Part shown: one piece after another, positions 8,281-15,805 of the stretch
Layout: each line of letters begins with the position of its first letter
Numbering within the stretch: position 1 is the first letter of the stretch
From: Roseovarius arcticus
Lineage (GTDB): Bacteria; Pseudomonadota; Alphaproteobacteria; Rhodobacterales; Rhodobacteraceae
DNA length: 64,000 nucleotides
NCBI RefSeq assembly: GCF_006125015.1
Contig: NZ_SZZN01000001.1
Span: 124,001-188,000, forward strand
Direction: 5' to 3'
Translations under genes and position numbers: made by a program
Notes under the pieces: generated by a model
The model's database searches: none
What the model was told of the DNA's origin: nothing
What the model saw: only the letters and a program-made list of their open reading frames with translations

Positions 8281-9275
8281 TCTGCGGCGTTCTCAGTGGC
8301 GGGGGCCGCGCTTACCGCGTCCTCATTTTCGGCCATGCCATGCTCGGCCAGCCAGCGCTCGGCCTCGAGCGCGGCCATGCAGCCCATACCGGCGCTGGTG
8401 ACGGCTTGGCGGTATTTGTGATCAGTCAAATCGCCGGCGGCAAAGACGCCGGGCAGCGACGTCTCGGTGCTGTCGGGCTTGGTCACGACATAGCCGCCCA
8501 TATGCGTCTCGAGCACGTCCTTGACCAGCTCGTTCGCGGGCGCATGGCCGATGGCGATGAAAACGCCCTTGGCGGAGATGTCGGTAATCTCACCAGTTTT
8601 CGTGTGCTTGACCTTCACGCCTTCGACGCCCAGCGGTGCGTCGGTGCCGTAAACCTCCTCCAACTCGTGGAACCACAGGGTGTGGATCTTAGGATTCTTC
8701 TCAAGCCGGTCGATCAGGATGCGCTCGGCGCGCAATTCGTCCCTGCGATGAACCAGCGTGACCTTCGACGCGAAATTAGTCAGAAACAACGCCTCCTCGA
8801 CCGCCGTGTTGCCGCCGCCGACAACGACAATTTCCTGCCCGCGATAGAAAAAGCCGTCGCAGGTGGCGCAGGCTGATACGCCAAAGCCCTTGAATTTTTC
8901 CTCGCTGGGCAGCCCCAGCCATTTGGCGCGGGCGCCCGTGCAAAGGATGATCGCATCAGCGACGTATTCGGTGCCGCTGTCGGACTGGCAGACATATGGA
9001 CGCTTGGAAAAATCGATCGAGCTGATGATGTCACTGATGACTTCGGCGCCCATAGCCTTGGCATGTGCCTCCATCCGGATCATCAGGTCGGGGCCTTGCA
9101 CCTCAGTATCGCCGGGCCAGTTTTCGACCTCGGTCGTGGTGGTAAGCTGGCCGCCCGGCTCAATCCCCTGCACGAGGACAGGTTCCAGCATAGCGCGGCT
9201 GGCATAGACGGCCGCAGTATAACCTGCCGGGCCGGAGCCGATGATCAGAACCTTCGTCTTTTTCGTACCGGCCAT
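8277..9275 (-). CDS. trxB: Thioredoxin-disulfide reductase
   Basis: FAD/NADPH flavoenzyme that reduces thioredoxin. The 332-aa protein has the FAD loop GSGPAGYTAAVYASRA (13-28), the redox pair C136-C139 in SACATCDGFF, the NADPH loop VVGGGNTAVEEALFL, and the C-terminal GVFAAGDLTDHKYRQAVTSA motif. An Ala/Glu-rich extension of about 12 residues follows the conserved end. First gene of a trxB-rraB pair, divergent from the Lrp-family gene at 9478. Confidence 0.96.
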   Translation of the reverse strand: MAGTKKTKVLIIGSGPAGYTAAVYASRAMLEPVLVQGIEPGGQLTTTTEVENWPGDTEVQGPDLMIRMEAHAKAMGAEVISDIISSIDFSKRPYVCQSDSGTEYVADAIILCTGARAKWLGLPSEEKFKGFGVSACATCDGFFYRGQEIVVVGGGNTAVEEALFLTNFASKVTLVHRRDELRAERILIDRLEKNPKIHTLWFHELEEVYGTDAPLGVEGVKVKHTKTGEITDISAKGVFIAIGHAPANELVKDVLETHMGGYVVTKPDSTETSLPGVFAAGDLTDHKYRQAVTSAGMGCMAALEAERWLAEHGMAENEDAVSAAPATENAAE

Positions 9276-9419
9276 ATGGGCCTCCGTTTAGTGGTCTGCG
9301 TTTCTTGGCCTGATATAGACGCGGTCGGCGGGCGGCGAAACCCCCCGCAAAGCGGGGTTGCAGTCAAGTCGCCAAAGGCGTTATGGCACGCAATGATCTT
9401 GCGCGCATGCGAAAGATTG

Positions 9420-9447
9420 TTGCGCTGTATGCGGTGCTTGATATAAC
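9420..9447 (+). promoter_or_regulatory. Candidate promoter of the Lrp-family gene
   Basis: TTGCGC (9420-9425) and TATAAC (9442-9447) with a 16-base spacer, 30 bases upstream of the start codon. A separate hairpin (CCCCGC-AAA-GCGGGG, 9343-9357) lies in the same intergenic region, between this promoter and trxB. Confidence 0.4.
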
Positions 9448-9477
9448 AATCGCGAAATTTTACGAGAGCTGGAAATC

Positions 9478-9978
9478 ATGGCAACCACCCGTCTGGACCC
9501 GATCGACCGCAAGATACTGGCCGAGCTTCAGGCCGATGGCCGTATGACCAACGTGGAACTGGCCCGCCGTGTCGGCATATCCGCCCCGCCCTGCCTGCGC
9601 CGCGTGCGTACTTTGGAGGAGGCGGGTTATATTCGCGGGTATCACGCCGACGTGGACGCGCGCGAGTTGGGGTTCGAGGTGCAAGTTTTTGCCAATGTTG
9701 GGCTGCAAAGCCAAGCCGAGATGGATCTTACTGCGTTCGAGAGGCGCTGCGCTGAGTGGCCGCTGGTGCGCGAGTGCCATATGCTGAACGGTGAGGTCGA
9801 TTTCATTTTGAAATGCGTTGCGCCGGACCTGAGTACGTTTCAACGCTTCCTGACCGAGGAATTGACCGCCGCGACCAACGTGGCCAGCGTCAAGACCGCG
9901 CTGGTCATTCGCGGCGCAAAGGACGAGCCGGGCGTGCCATTCGAGGTGCTTGAGGCGCGGTTGGCGCGCGGCGCCTGA
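9478..9978 (+). CDS. Lrp/AsnC family transcriptional regulator
   Basis: A 166-aa protein with an N-terminal AsnC-type helix-turn-helix (LDPIDRKILAELQADGRMTN, then VELARRVGISAPPCLRRVRTL) and a C-terminal RAM/AsnC effector domain (about 70-150) with the usual GEVDFILKC segment. Such proteins bind amino acids and often repress themselves. The C-terminal tail is slightly longer than that of E. coli-type members. It diverges from trxB, with 202 bases between; no amino-acid gene is adjacent, so targets cannot be named. Confidence 0.93.
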   Translation: MATTRLDPIDRKILAELQADGRMTNVELARRVGISAPPCLRRVRTLEEAGYIRGYHADVDARELGFEVQVFANVGLQSQAEMDLTAFERRCAEWPLVRECHMLNGEVDFILKCVAPDLSTFQRFLTEELTAATNVASVKTALVIRGAKDEPGVPFEVLEARLARGA

Positions 9979-9996
9979 GACGCTGGCAGGCCACCA

Positions 9997-10788
9997 TTAG
10001 ATGACAGCCCGGCCGCCTGTTCCAAGAGGGGCGCGCGGATGCACAAGACCGCCGAAATCGGCGGGGTGCGTAACATGCGGGAACAAATCGATGAACTGCT
10101 CTAGCTGGCGAAATGTCAACTGGTTCTGAAATCCGGGTCCAGGGTGGTACGTTTCGACCGCGAGGCCAGCAGCAGTGATCGTCGCGTGGCGGCGCAGCGC
10201 GAGATGATAAAGCTGCACCGCGCCCGGCGGGCTAAGTTCGATGACATGCGTGCCGTCAATCAGATCGCGCACCGGACGCAACACCAGATCGGAATGGACA
10301 TTGCCGGACTGCGACGGGTTGCGCTGTGCAATGCGCGCGCCCGGGCCAGTCATCAGGTCAGTCATCGGGCGACCCATACCCAGCGCTCCGGTCATGATAC
10401 GTGTCAGGCGCGGCGCTTCGGGCGCTGTTTCGCTGCGGCGCAGCGACATGGTTCCGATCCATAGGACAGGCGACGGGCCGCGCTCGTTCGTCAGCACTTT
10501 CATTCCGGGGGCCAAGTCCTCGATCGCGACGGGGCCGCGCGGGGTGGCGATCAGCGTGCCGCGCGCAAATGCCGAAAAGGCCGCCTCAAAAACAGGAAGT
10601 GCGGGAACATTATGGCGGGCCTCGCGGGCGCTTCCGTCTCTAAGCAGATAAGCGATTTCGCACTCCTGCACGGGGGTCTGAAGGGCATCCCTCAGGTTTG
10701 TGACCTCTCGGCGCGCCACGCCCCGCGTCCGGCCGATTTCGGCGCGCGGAGCGCCTGTCAGGCCAAGGGCGGAGGGAGTGTAGACCAT
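9997..10788 (-). CDS. Hint (hedgehog/intein) domain protein lacking the catalytic Cys
   Basis: A 263-aa protein with a Hint_2-type domain from about residue 70: FSAFARGTLIATPRGPVAIE then DLAPGMKVLT, VLWIG, and the late block VHSDLVLRPVRDLIDGTHV and LYHLALRRHATITAAGLAVE. In self-splicing Hint domains the block starts with Cys or Ser; here the equivalent position is Ala (SAFARGT), so autoprocessing by the canonical route looks impossible. No signal peptide is visible. I recall similar proteins, often in multiple copies, in Rhodobacteraceae; role unknown. Confidence 0.75.
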   Translation of the reverse strand: MVYTPSALGLTGAPRAEIGRTRGVARREVTNLRDALQTPVQECEIAYLLRDGSAREARHNVPALPVFEAAFSAFARGTLIATPRGPVAIEDLAPGMKVLTNERGPSPVLWIGTMSLRRSETAPEAPRLTRIMTGALGMGRPMTDLMTGPGARIAQRNPSQSGNVHSDLVLRPVRDLIDGTHVIELSPPGAVQLYHLALRRHATITAAGLAVETYHPGPGFQNQLTFRQLEQFIDLFPHVTHPADFGGLVHPRAPLGTGGRAVI

Positions 10789-10892
10789 AATTTGTTGCGC
10801 TTTCTAAGGCTGCATTGCAATGAGAGGCTGGCAATGGAGATCTGGCACGCCAAGGCGCGCACACGAATTCCCCGTGCCTTCGTCATGCACGA

Positions 10893-11054
10893 TCAGGCGT
10901 TGCGCAGCATCCGGTCGCGGGGCATCGCAGACGCAATGCGCTGGGAGACGCTGCTGCGCTGGCCACGCTGGAAGGGGAGGGCGGGCATTTTGCCGCCTGC
11001 CGTTTTCAAGATGGAGGTCATCCAACGTTTCTGCGGCTTGCTCTGCGTGTTCAT
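10893..11054 (-). CDS. Small conserved basic protein (53 aa)
   Basis: ATG at 11054 is preceded by TTGGAG with a 7-base gap, a good ribosome-binding site. The product contains KRWMTSILKTAGGKMPALPF followed by QRGQRSSV. I recall a pattern of the form KRWxxSxxxTA-x-x-PW-RG in small Rhodobacteraceae proteins; the function is unknown. An overlapping longer frame (to 11067) is less likely because its residues look random. It lies 271 bases beyond the end of pgeF on the same strand; that gap (11055-11325) holds no other gene I can support. Confidence 0.55.
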   Translation of the reverse strand: MNTQSKPQKRWMTSILKTAGGKMPALPFQRGQRSSVSQRIASAMPRDRMLRNA

Positions 11055-11325
11055 GTTTATGCTCCAAGTCTGCCCGATTGTCGGGTCTGCTGTATATCTG
11101 GCATCAAACTGACAGTGATTTGCGGCCAAGTTTTGGCAGCGGCGGGGCATTTGCCGCAGGTCATGGCAAAAACGCTCGACATGTTGCGTGGTATGGCAAG
11201 CGGCTGTTTTTAGATGAGTTATTGTAATTTCCATCAGCTGCGCAGCCTGCTGACTGGCGGCGCGCATCTCAATTTAGGCGATGTTGTGGCGGGGCTGCCC
11301 TTGGTCTTAACCATCCATGACTTGA

Positions 11326-12081
11326 TCAGAGGCGGATAGATGCGATCAGGCGGCCATAGTCTGCCTCGCCCCGGTGCGTGGTGCGGCGGTAGGAGTAGAA
11401 TCGATCTTCGTCCCCGTAGGTGCAATGGCCGGTCCATTCCGCATGGCCCACCCCGGCGCAGCGTAATCGCGCGAGGCCGAAGGCCGTGAGGTCGAACTGC
11501 ATTCGACTCTCTGCGCCGGGGGCAAAGAATTGGGCATGGCCTGCATCTGCGGTTAGAAACGCGTCGGCGAACTCCGCGCTCACCTCATAAGCCGCTTGGC
11601 TGATTGAGGGGCCGATGACAGCGTGGATGTTGCCCCGCGCAGCGCCGAGAGCCACCATTGCGTCGACGGTGGCCTCCAGCACGCCGTCCAATGCTCCGCG
11701 CCAGCCGGCATGGGCCGCGCCAATTACACCTGCATCCACATCGGCAAACAATACGGGCTGGCAATCTGCGGTCAGGATCGCCAGCGCAATTCCGGGGGTG
11801 GCCGTGACCATCGCATCTGCGCGAGGCCGCTCTTTCAATGGCGCGTTCACCACAGCGACATCGGCTGAATGGATCTGACGCACGCTTTGCAAATGATCCG
11901 GCGCGACGTTCATAGCATCTGCCACACGGGCGCGATTAATGTTGACGATTTCGCGCAGATCGCTGGACCCTTCGCCGCAGTTCAGCCCCGTGAAGATGCC
12001 CGATGAGGCCCCGCCTCGGCGGGTAAAGAATCCATGGCGCAGGGGCGCAAGACTGTCGGCAGTCAGGATTTCCAGCGTCAT
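11326..12081 (-). CDS. pgeF: Peptidoglycan editing factor PgeF / purine-nucleoside laccase-domain protein
   Basis: YfiH/DUF152 family protein, 251 aa. Members bind Zn or Cu and have been linked to adenosine/purine nucleoside phosphorolysis-deamination and to removing L-Ser misincorporated in peptidoglycan. Conserved blocks: HGFFTRRGGASSG at the N-terminus, VRQIHSADVAVV, VIGAAHAGWRGALDGV (metal-binding His), GPSISQAAYEV, and WTGHCTYGDEDRFYSYRR at the end. Third gene of an lgt-midA-pgeF operon; the start overlaps the upstream gene by 4 bases. Confidence 0.92.
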   Translation of the reverse strand: MTLEILTADSLAPLRHGFFTRRGGASSGIFTGLNCGEGSSDLREIVNINRARVADAMNVAPDHLQSVRQIHSADVAVVNAPLKERPRADAMVTATPGIALAILTADCQPVLFADVDAGVIGAAHAGWRGALDGVLEATVDAMVALGAARGNIHAVIGPSISQAAYEVSAEFADAFLTADAGHAQFFAPGAESRMQFDLTAFGLARLRCAGVGHAEWTGHCTYGDEDRFYSYRRTTHRGEADYGRLIASIRL

Positions 12082-13142
12082 GAGACAAGTCCCGGTGGCG
12101 GCGCGGCACCCTCGGGGTAAAGGCCCATCACCTTAAAGAGCGTCCCCATTTCCGCCGGATGGGTCAAGCGCCGATGTGCCGCGACATGCGCGCTGCGCGC
12201 CTCGCCGCTTAGCGCATCTGCCAGCTTTTGCGCCCGCTGCGCGATGCCCAGACGCTCTAAAAACACCCCTTGGGTGCTAAGACGCGTGTGCCGCGCGGGC
12301 GCGGCGGCCAGCGCCAGCGCCTCGAAATCGACATGCGCGGTCAGATCGGCGGTACCCGGCGCCGCAAAGGGATCAGCGGTTGCGTGAGCACGGAGCGCCT
12401 GAAACGTATCGCCGAGCGTGCGCCAGTCGCCGTAATCCACGATCAGTGCCGCGCCGCCAAGTCGCGCGATCTGCGCGCCGAGATGCGCGGCGATGCGGGT
12501 GCCTGCCGGGCAAAATTCGACGATATCGCCCTCTGCCGTATCCTCCAGCCGGTGGGCGAGCATCGGTAGCAACGTGGGGGCGCTGAGGGCAGGCGACAGG
12601 CTGGCGCCATCCCGGCTGACCATCAATTCGCGCCATGCGTCGCCGCTGCGCTGTGCCTGCCGGATCGGCAGCGCGTCGAAAAACTCGTTAGCGATTAGAA
12701 ATAGGGGCAGGTCAGGCAGCGCCTCGACATTTGCGTGCCATAGGGGGGCGTAGCTGTCCAGCGTCTTGGCCTGCACCGCGCGCAAGGTCTGAGATGTCTC
12801 GACCAGATGCACCTGCGCGGCGGCGTGAAAGCCGGGCACACCCCGCGTGGCGCGCAGGATATCGGCCATTAGCGTGCCGCGCCCCGGCCCCAACTCGGCC
12901 AGTCCAATGACGCTTGGCGCACCCTGATCCAGCCATGTCTGGGCAAGGGAGAGGCCCAAAAGCTCGCCGAACATCTGGCTAATCTCGGGCGCGGTGGTGA
13001 AATCGCCTGCCGCACCAAAGGGGTCGCGCGTGGCGTAGTAGCCATGTTTGGGATGCATCAGGCACAGCGCCATGTAATCGGCCAGCGACATAGGCCCGTC
13101 CGCGTCGATCTGCGCCAGGATCAGATCGCCAAGCGGGGTCAT
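12078..13142 (-). CDS. MidA/NDUFAF7-family SAM-dependent methyltransferase
   Basis: A 354-aa protein with [20 protein letters not shown], then ISQMFGE, the signature of the NDUFAF7/MidA group, and the SAM-binding motif [16 protein letters not shown] (about 83-98). Human NDUFAF7 symmetrically dimethylates an arginine of complex I subunit NDUFS2; a similar role in bacterial complex I assembly is an inference. Overlaps lgt upstream and pgeF downstream by 4 bases each. Confidence 0.9.
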   Translation of the reverse strand: MTPLGDLILAQIDADGPMSLADYMALCLMHPKHGYYATRDPFGAAGDFTTAPEISQMFGELLGLSLAQTWLDQGAPSVIGLAELGPGRGTLMADILRATRGVPGFHAAAQVHLVETSQTLRAVQAKTLDSYAPLWHANVEALPDLPLFLIANEFFDALPIRQAQRSGDAWRELMVSRDGASLSPALSAPTLLPMLAHRLEDTAEGDIVEFCPAGTRIAAHLGAQIARLGGAALIVDYGDWRTLGDTFQALRAHATADPFAAPGTADLTAHVDFEALALAAAPARHTRLSTQGVFLERLGIAQRAQKLADALSGEARSAHVAAHRRLTHPAEMGTLFKVMGLYPEGAAPPPGLVS

Positions 13143-14026
13143 GTGCTGTGCGGGCGCGTCGCTAGTAATATGAGGCCAAATGCGATCATCGGCAGTGACA
13201 GCAACTGCCCCATCGTCAGGCCATAACCCGCACCCAGTTGCACTGCATGGCCCAGCGGATTGCCTAACGTCATAAACTGCGCATCGGCCTGACGCGCAAA
13301 TTCAACTACAAAGCGCGAGGCCCCGTAACCGATGAAGAAGCATCCTGTGATCCAGCCGGGTCGCTTGAGCGCGCCGCGACGGTAGGCAAGCCACAGCAGC
13401 ACAGCGCCCAGAATGACGCCCTCCAGCAATGCCTCATATAGCTGCGAGGGGTGGCGCGCGCAAAGTCCCAGCACCTCAGGGCAGTCCTGCGCGGCGGCGC
13501 CGGGAAATACCACGCCCCACGGCAGAGTGGTTGGCCGGCCCCACAGCTCGGCGTTGATGAAATTGGCGATGCGGCCCAGTGCCAGCCCAATGGGCGCGGC
13601 CATACACAGCAGATCGCCGACGGACAGGATGCGCAGCTTGTTGCGGAGCGAGAACGCAATGCACGCCACCAGCACGCCCAGCATACCGCCATGAAACGAC
13701 ATGCCGCCCTGCCAGACCTTTAATATTTGCACTGGATGCGACAGGTAATAGCCGGGCTGGTAGAACAGCACAAAGCCTAGCCGCCCGCCCAGAATGACGC
13801 CCAAGATGGCCCAAAACAGCAGATCCTCGACCTGTTTTGCGGTCATCGCAGCGTTTCCACCCTGCCACAGATGCGGCCTGCGTACAGCGCCCAGAACGAT
13901 CCGCCATCCGGCGAGGATGCCCGCGATGTAGGCCAGCGCATACCAACGCAGCGCGAATTCCATGCCAAAGACCGAGATCGAGAACAACTCGGGCGAGATA
14001 TCGGGGAAGGGGATAACAGCTTGCAT
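13139..14026 (-). CDS. lgt: Prolipoprotein diacylglyceryl transferase
   Basis: Inner-membrane enzyme that transfers diacylglycerol from phosphatidylglycerol to the lipobox Cys of prolipoproteins. The protein has about seven hydrophobic segments and the Lgt signature [16 protein letters not shown] (E. coli-like GRxxNFINxELWGR) plus [10 protein letters not shown]. Start is uncertain: the ATG at 14026 gives [14 protein letters not shown], the usual Lgt opening, whereas an in-frame TTG at 14062 would add 12 residues. First gene of lgt-midA-pgeF, divergent from ubiK. Confidence 0.94.
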   Translation of the reverse strand: MQAVIPFPDISPELFSISVFGMEFALRWYALAYIAGILAGWRIVLGAVRRPHLWQGGNAAMTAKQVEDLLFWAILGVILGGRLGFVLFYQPGYYLSHPVQILKVWQGGMSFHGGMLGVLVACIAFSLRNKLRILSVGDLLCMAAPIGLALGRIANFINAELWGRPTTLPWGVVFPGAAAQDCPEVLGLCARHPSQLYEALLEGVILGAVLLWLAYRRGALKRPGWITGCFFIGYGASRFVVEFARQADAQFMTLGNPLGHAVQLGAGYGLTMGQLLSLPMIAFGLILLATRPHST

Positions 14027-14174
14027 ACCGCGTTCATGGCCGCGCGGCAGGGGGGAAGTCAACGGGCCTCACGCATCTTGTGATCAGGGGCGCGCGCACC
14101 ATATAACATGCCAGACGCGGCCCTGCCGCAGGATGTTTGAAATGCGGCCCCGCCGCAGGCGATAGGAGCAAGAC

Positions 14175-14429
14175 ATGCAGACCCGCAACAAGGTGATGGA
14201 CGATATCTCGCAATTGATGACCAACGCGATGGGCGTGGCCCAAGGCGCAAGGAAAGAGGCCGAGACGGCGATGTCGTCGATGATCGACCGCTGGCTGGCC
14301 GACCGCGATTTCGTCACGCGTGAGGAATTCGACGCCGTGCGCGCCATGGCCCAAAAGGCCCGCGAAGAGAACGAAGCGTTGAAAGCGCGCCTCGACACGC
14401 TTGAGGCAGGCACGCCCGAGCGCCGCTGA
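14175..14429 (+). CDS. ubiK: UbiK-family accessory factor (BMFP)
   Basis: An 84-aa helical protein: an amphipathic N-terminal region (MDDISQLMTNAMGVAQGARK) then a C-terminal coiled coil (FVTREEFDAVRAMAQKAREE). This is the YqiC/BMFP layout; UbiK assists ubiquinone biosynthesis late in the pathway and can self-assemble as a trimer. A clear AGGAG lies 6 bases before the ATG. Divergent from lgt. Confidence 0.85.
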   Translation: MQTRNKVMDDISQLMTNAMGVAQGARKEAETAMSSMIDRWLADRDFVTREEFDAVRAMAQKAREENEALKARLDTLEAGTPERR

Positions 14430-14438
14430 CACGCGGCG

Positions 14439-14464
14439 GCGGCGAAATAACGCCGCTGCCCTTT
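14439..14464 (+). terminator. Possible terminator after ubiK
   Basis: GCGGCG (14439-14444) pairs with CGCCGC (14451-14456) over AAATAA, followed by TGCCCTTT. The short stem and short T run make this only a weak candidate. Confidence 0.3.
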
Positions 14465-14526
14465 CTTGCTATTATCACACGACGAGATTGCCGCGCGCGC
14501 CGCCCCCTGGCCCAAAGGAGGCGGGT

Positions 14527-14625
14527 ATGCCGCGTTTTTGGCAGTCCGCCGATCTGCGCCCGGACTGCTGGTCTGCGCCGCAAAACAACACCTCTCTCAT
14601 TTTTCGGCCTGACAAAACTCATTGA
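14527..14625 (+). CDS. Candidate small ORF (32 aa) with strong Shine-Dalgarno
   Basis: ATG at 14527 follows AAAGGAGG with a 5-base gap, one of the strongest ribosome-binding sites in the window. The predicted peptide starts MPRFWQSADL and ends FRPDKTH; it is Trp- and Arg-containing, with no membrane segment and no family I recognise. It lies in the 339-base stretch between ubiK (ends 14429) and the ORF at 14769, which otherwise holds an AT-rich, promoter-like segment (about 14620-14710) and the mini-ORF at 14719. Confidence 0.3.
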   Translation: MPRFWQSADLRPDCWSAPQNNTSLIFRPDKTH

Positions 14626-14718
14626 CTAGACCGCTTTAGTCTCACAGTTTAGAGATAATAGTTCTGTGATTTCCGTGAGTTACAATCAAAAAGTGTATTA
14701 TGTCAGGGGGATTCTCCC

Positions 14719-14772
14719 ATGAGGTGTGTAGAGAAAAATGACGCGACGTTATCGCGTAGGGTCACGACATGA
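14719..14772 (+). CDS. 17-codon leader ORF coupled to the next gene
   Basis: AGGGGG (14705-14710) sits 8 bases before an ATG that opens a 17-codon frame (MRCVEKNDATLSRRVTT). Its TGA overlaps the ATG of the 92-aa ORF as ATGA (14769-14772), the arrangement used throughout this window for translational coupling. No run of one amino acid that would suggest attenuation is seen. Confidence 0.35.
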   Translation: MRCVEKNDATLSRRVTT

Positions 14773-15047
14773 GTGTGGATCCGTCCTGCGATTGCGGGTG
14801 GCCGGTCATGTCGCCGGATGCGGCAAACCGCGTGCGGGCAGTCCAGAACCGTCTGGGGCGGCTACGCGAACTGCGCCAGATAACGCGCGACGCGCCTGAT
14901 CGTCTGCGCCGCGACGCTGCGATTATCGACTACACCCGCGCACTCGACAGCCTGATCGAAGATCTAGGCGCGCTGGATGAAATGGGAGTGTTGGCGGCCT
15001 GTATACGGCGCCTTGAACCCTGCAAAGGGCAGTCGCCGCAGGACTGA
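14769..15047 (+). CDS. Hypothetical protein (92 aa)
   Basis: Not recognised. The N-terminus is Cys-rich and short (SCDCGWPVM), followed by an Arg-rich helical region (RVRAVQNRLGRLRELRQITR) and an acidic helix (ALDSLIEDLGALDEMGV), ending with a second Cys pair-like segment (C28 from the end, CKGQ). Codon use has the high GC3 of neighbouring genes. Its ATG overlaps the stop of a 17-codon ORF (ATGA), which supports real translation. Confidence 0.5.
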   Translation: MSVDPSCDCGWPVMSPDAANRVRAVQNRLGRLRELRQITRDAPDRLRRDAAIIDYTRALDSLIEDLGALDEMGVLAACIRRLEPCKGQSPQD

Positions 15048-15096
15048 TACGGGCGAAAACGACTCCAAAGCGCCCGATTTGGGGCTTAATACCAGT

Positions 15097-15142
15097 CTAT
15101 CCACAACTTATTGCGGTTATCCCCAACAAATTGCTTTACACA
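15097..15142 (+). other. Cluster of three DnaA-box-like 9-mers
   Basis: CTATCCACA (15097-15105), TTATCCCCA (15117-15125) and CTTTACACA (15134-15142) each differ at one position from the relaxed DnaA box TTWTNCACA, all in the same orientation at 20- and 17-base steps. A poorer copy, TTATCCAGC, is at 15206. The setting is an AT-richer 217-base intergenic region upstream of the YbjN gene. No dnaA, parAB or repABC is nearby. Confidence 0.35.
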
Positions 15143-15158
15143 CGCACGGCCGTACCGC

Positions 15159-15170
15159 ACCATATATGGT
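15159..15170 (+). promoter_or_regulatory. Perfect 12-bp palindrome ACCATATATGGT
   Basis: ACCATATATGGT is an uninterrupted palindrome 95 bases upstream of the YbjN start, just after the DnaA-like boxes. It could be an operator or part of a promoter; no regulator can be assigned. Confidence 0.3.
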
Positions 15171-15264
15171 AAGGGAATGGGCGCGCACCCCATCCCGTTG
15201 AGCAGTTATCCAGCGCTTGGGGGCGTCAGATCCCCGTCGCAGGATTAGATCCAAAGGTGAAACC

Positions 15265-15765
15265 ATGGCCCTGTCCGAGCAGTTTCTGTCCGATGACGTG
15301 CACCCCATAGATATTGTCGAAAATTTGGCGACACATAATGATTGGCAATTCGACCGCGTTGGCGATGACCAGATCGCAATGGCCGTCGAGGGCCAGTGGC
15401 GCACCTATTCGATTACCCTCGCATGGTCCGCCTATGACGAGACGCTGCGCATGGTTTGCACCTTTGAAATGGACCCACCCAGCGAAAAATTGCCGGCCCT
15501 TTTCGAGGCCCTGAACGAGATAAACGACCAGTGCTGGTCCGGTGCCTTTACCTATTGGCGCGAACAAAAGTTGATGGTCTATCGCTATGGATTACTGATG
15601 TCCGGCGGGCAGGGTGCCAGCCCTGAGCAGATCGACACGATCATCACTGCCGCCGTCCTGAACGCCGAGCGTTATTATCCCGCATTTCAGTTGGTCGTCT
15701 GGGGCGACCGCACTCCGCGCGACGCGATGCAGGTTGCCATTGCAGAGGCTTATGGCCGCGCGTAA
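15265..15765 (+). CDS. YbjN domain-containing protein
   Basis: A 166-aa soluble protein of the YbjN (putative sensory transduction regulator) family: HPIDIVENLATHNDWQFDRV, then W-Y-I-L-ysheet segments and LPALFEALNEINDQCWSGAF, which is the standard YbjN helix. Family members have a type III secretion chaperone-like fold; molecular function is unknown. The in-frame GTG/ATG region starting at 15217 is less likely because AAGGTG lies just before ATG 15265. It is 40 bases upstream of proC and probably co-transcribed. Confidence 0.85.
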   Translation: MALSEQFLSDDVHPIDIVENLATHNDWQFDRVGDDQIAMAVEGQWRTYSITLAWSAYDETLRMVCTFEMDPPSEKLPALFEALNEINDQCWSGAFTYWREQKLMVYRYGLLMSGGQGASPEQIDTIITAAVLNAERYYPAFQLVVWGDRTPRDAMQVAIAEAYGRA

Positions 15766-15772
15766 CCTTACC

Positions 15773-15792
15773 GCCTGAACCTGAATTCAGGC
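15773..15792 (+). other. Hairpin between ybjN-family gene and proC
   Basis: GCCTGAA (15773-15779) pairs with TTCAGGC (15786-15792) over a 6-base loop, immediately before the GAAAGGGA ribosome-binding site of proC. No U tract follows. It could modulate read-through or message stability; no switch is evident. Confidence 0.35.
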
Positions 15793-15805
15793 GAAAGGGA
15801 CGCTT

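Noticed and set aside
9339..9359. Hairpin with CCCCGC-AAA-GCGGGG in the trxB-lrp intergenic region as a terminator
   Set aside because: It lies upstream of both divergent genes and lacks a T tract, so a terminator role does not fit; could only be noted as structure.
10804..11067. 87-aa minus-strand frame overlapping the 53-aa ORF
   Set aside because: Composition looks like a shadow, with no conserved-looking motif; the other frame has the better SD and a familiar motif.
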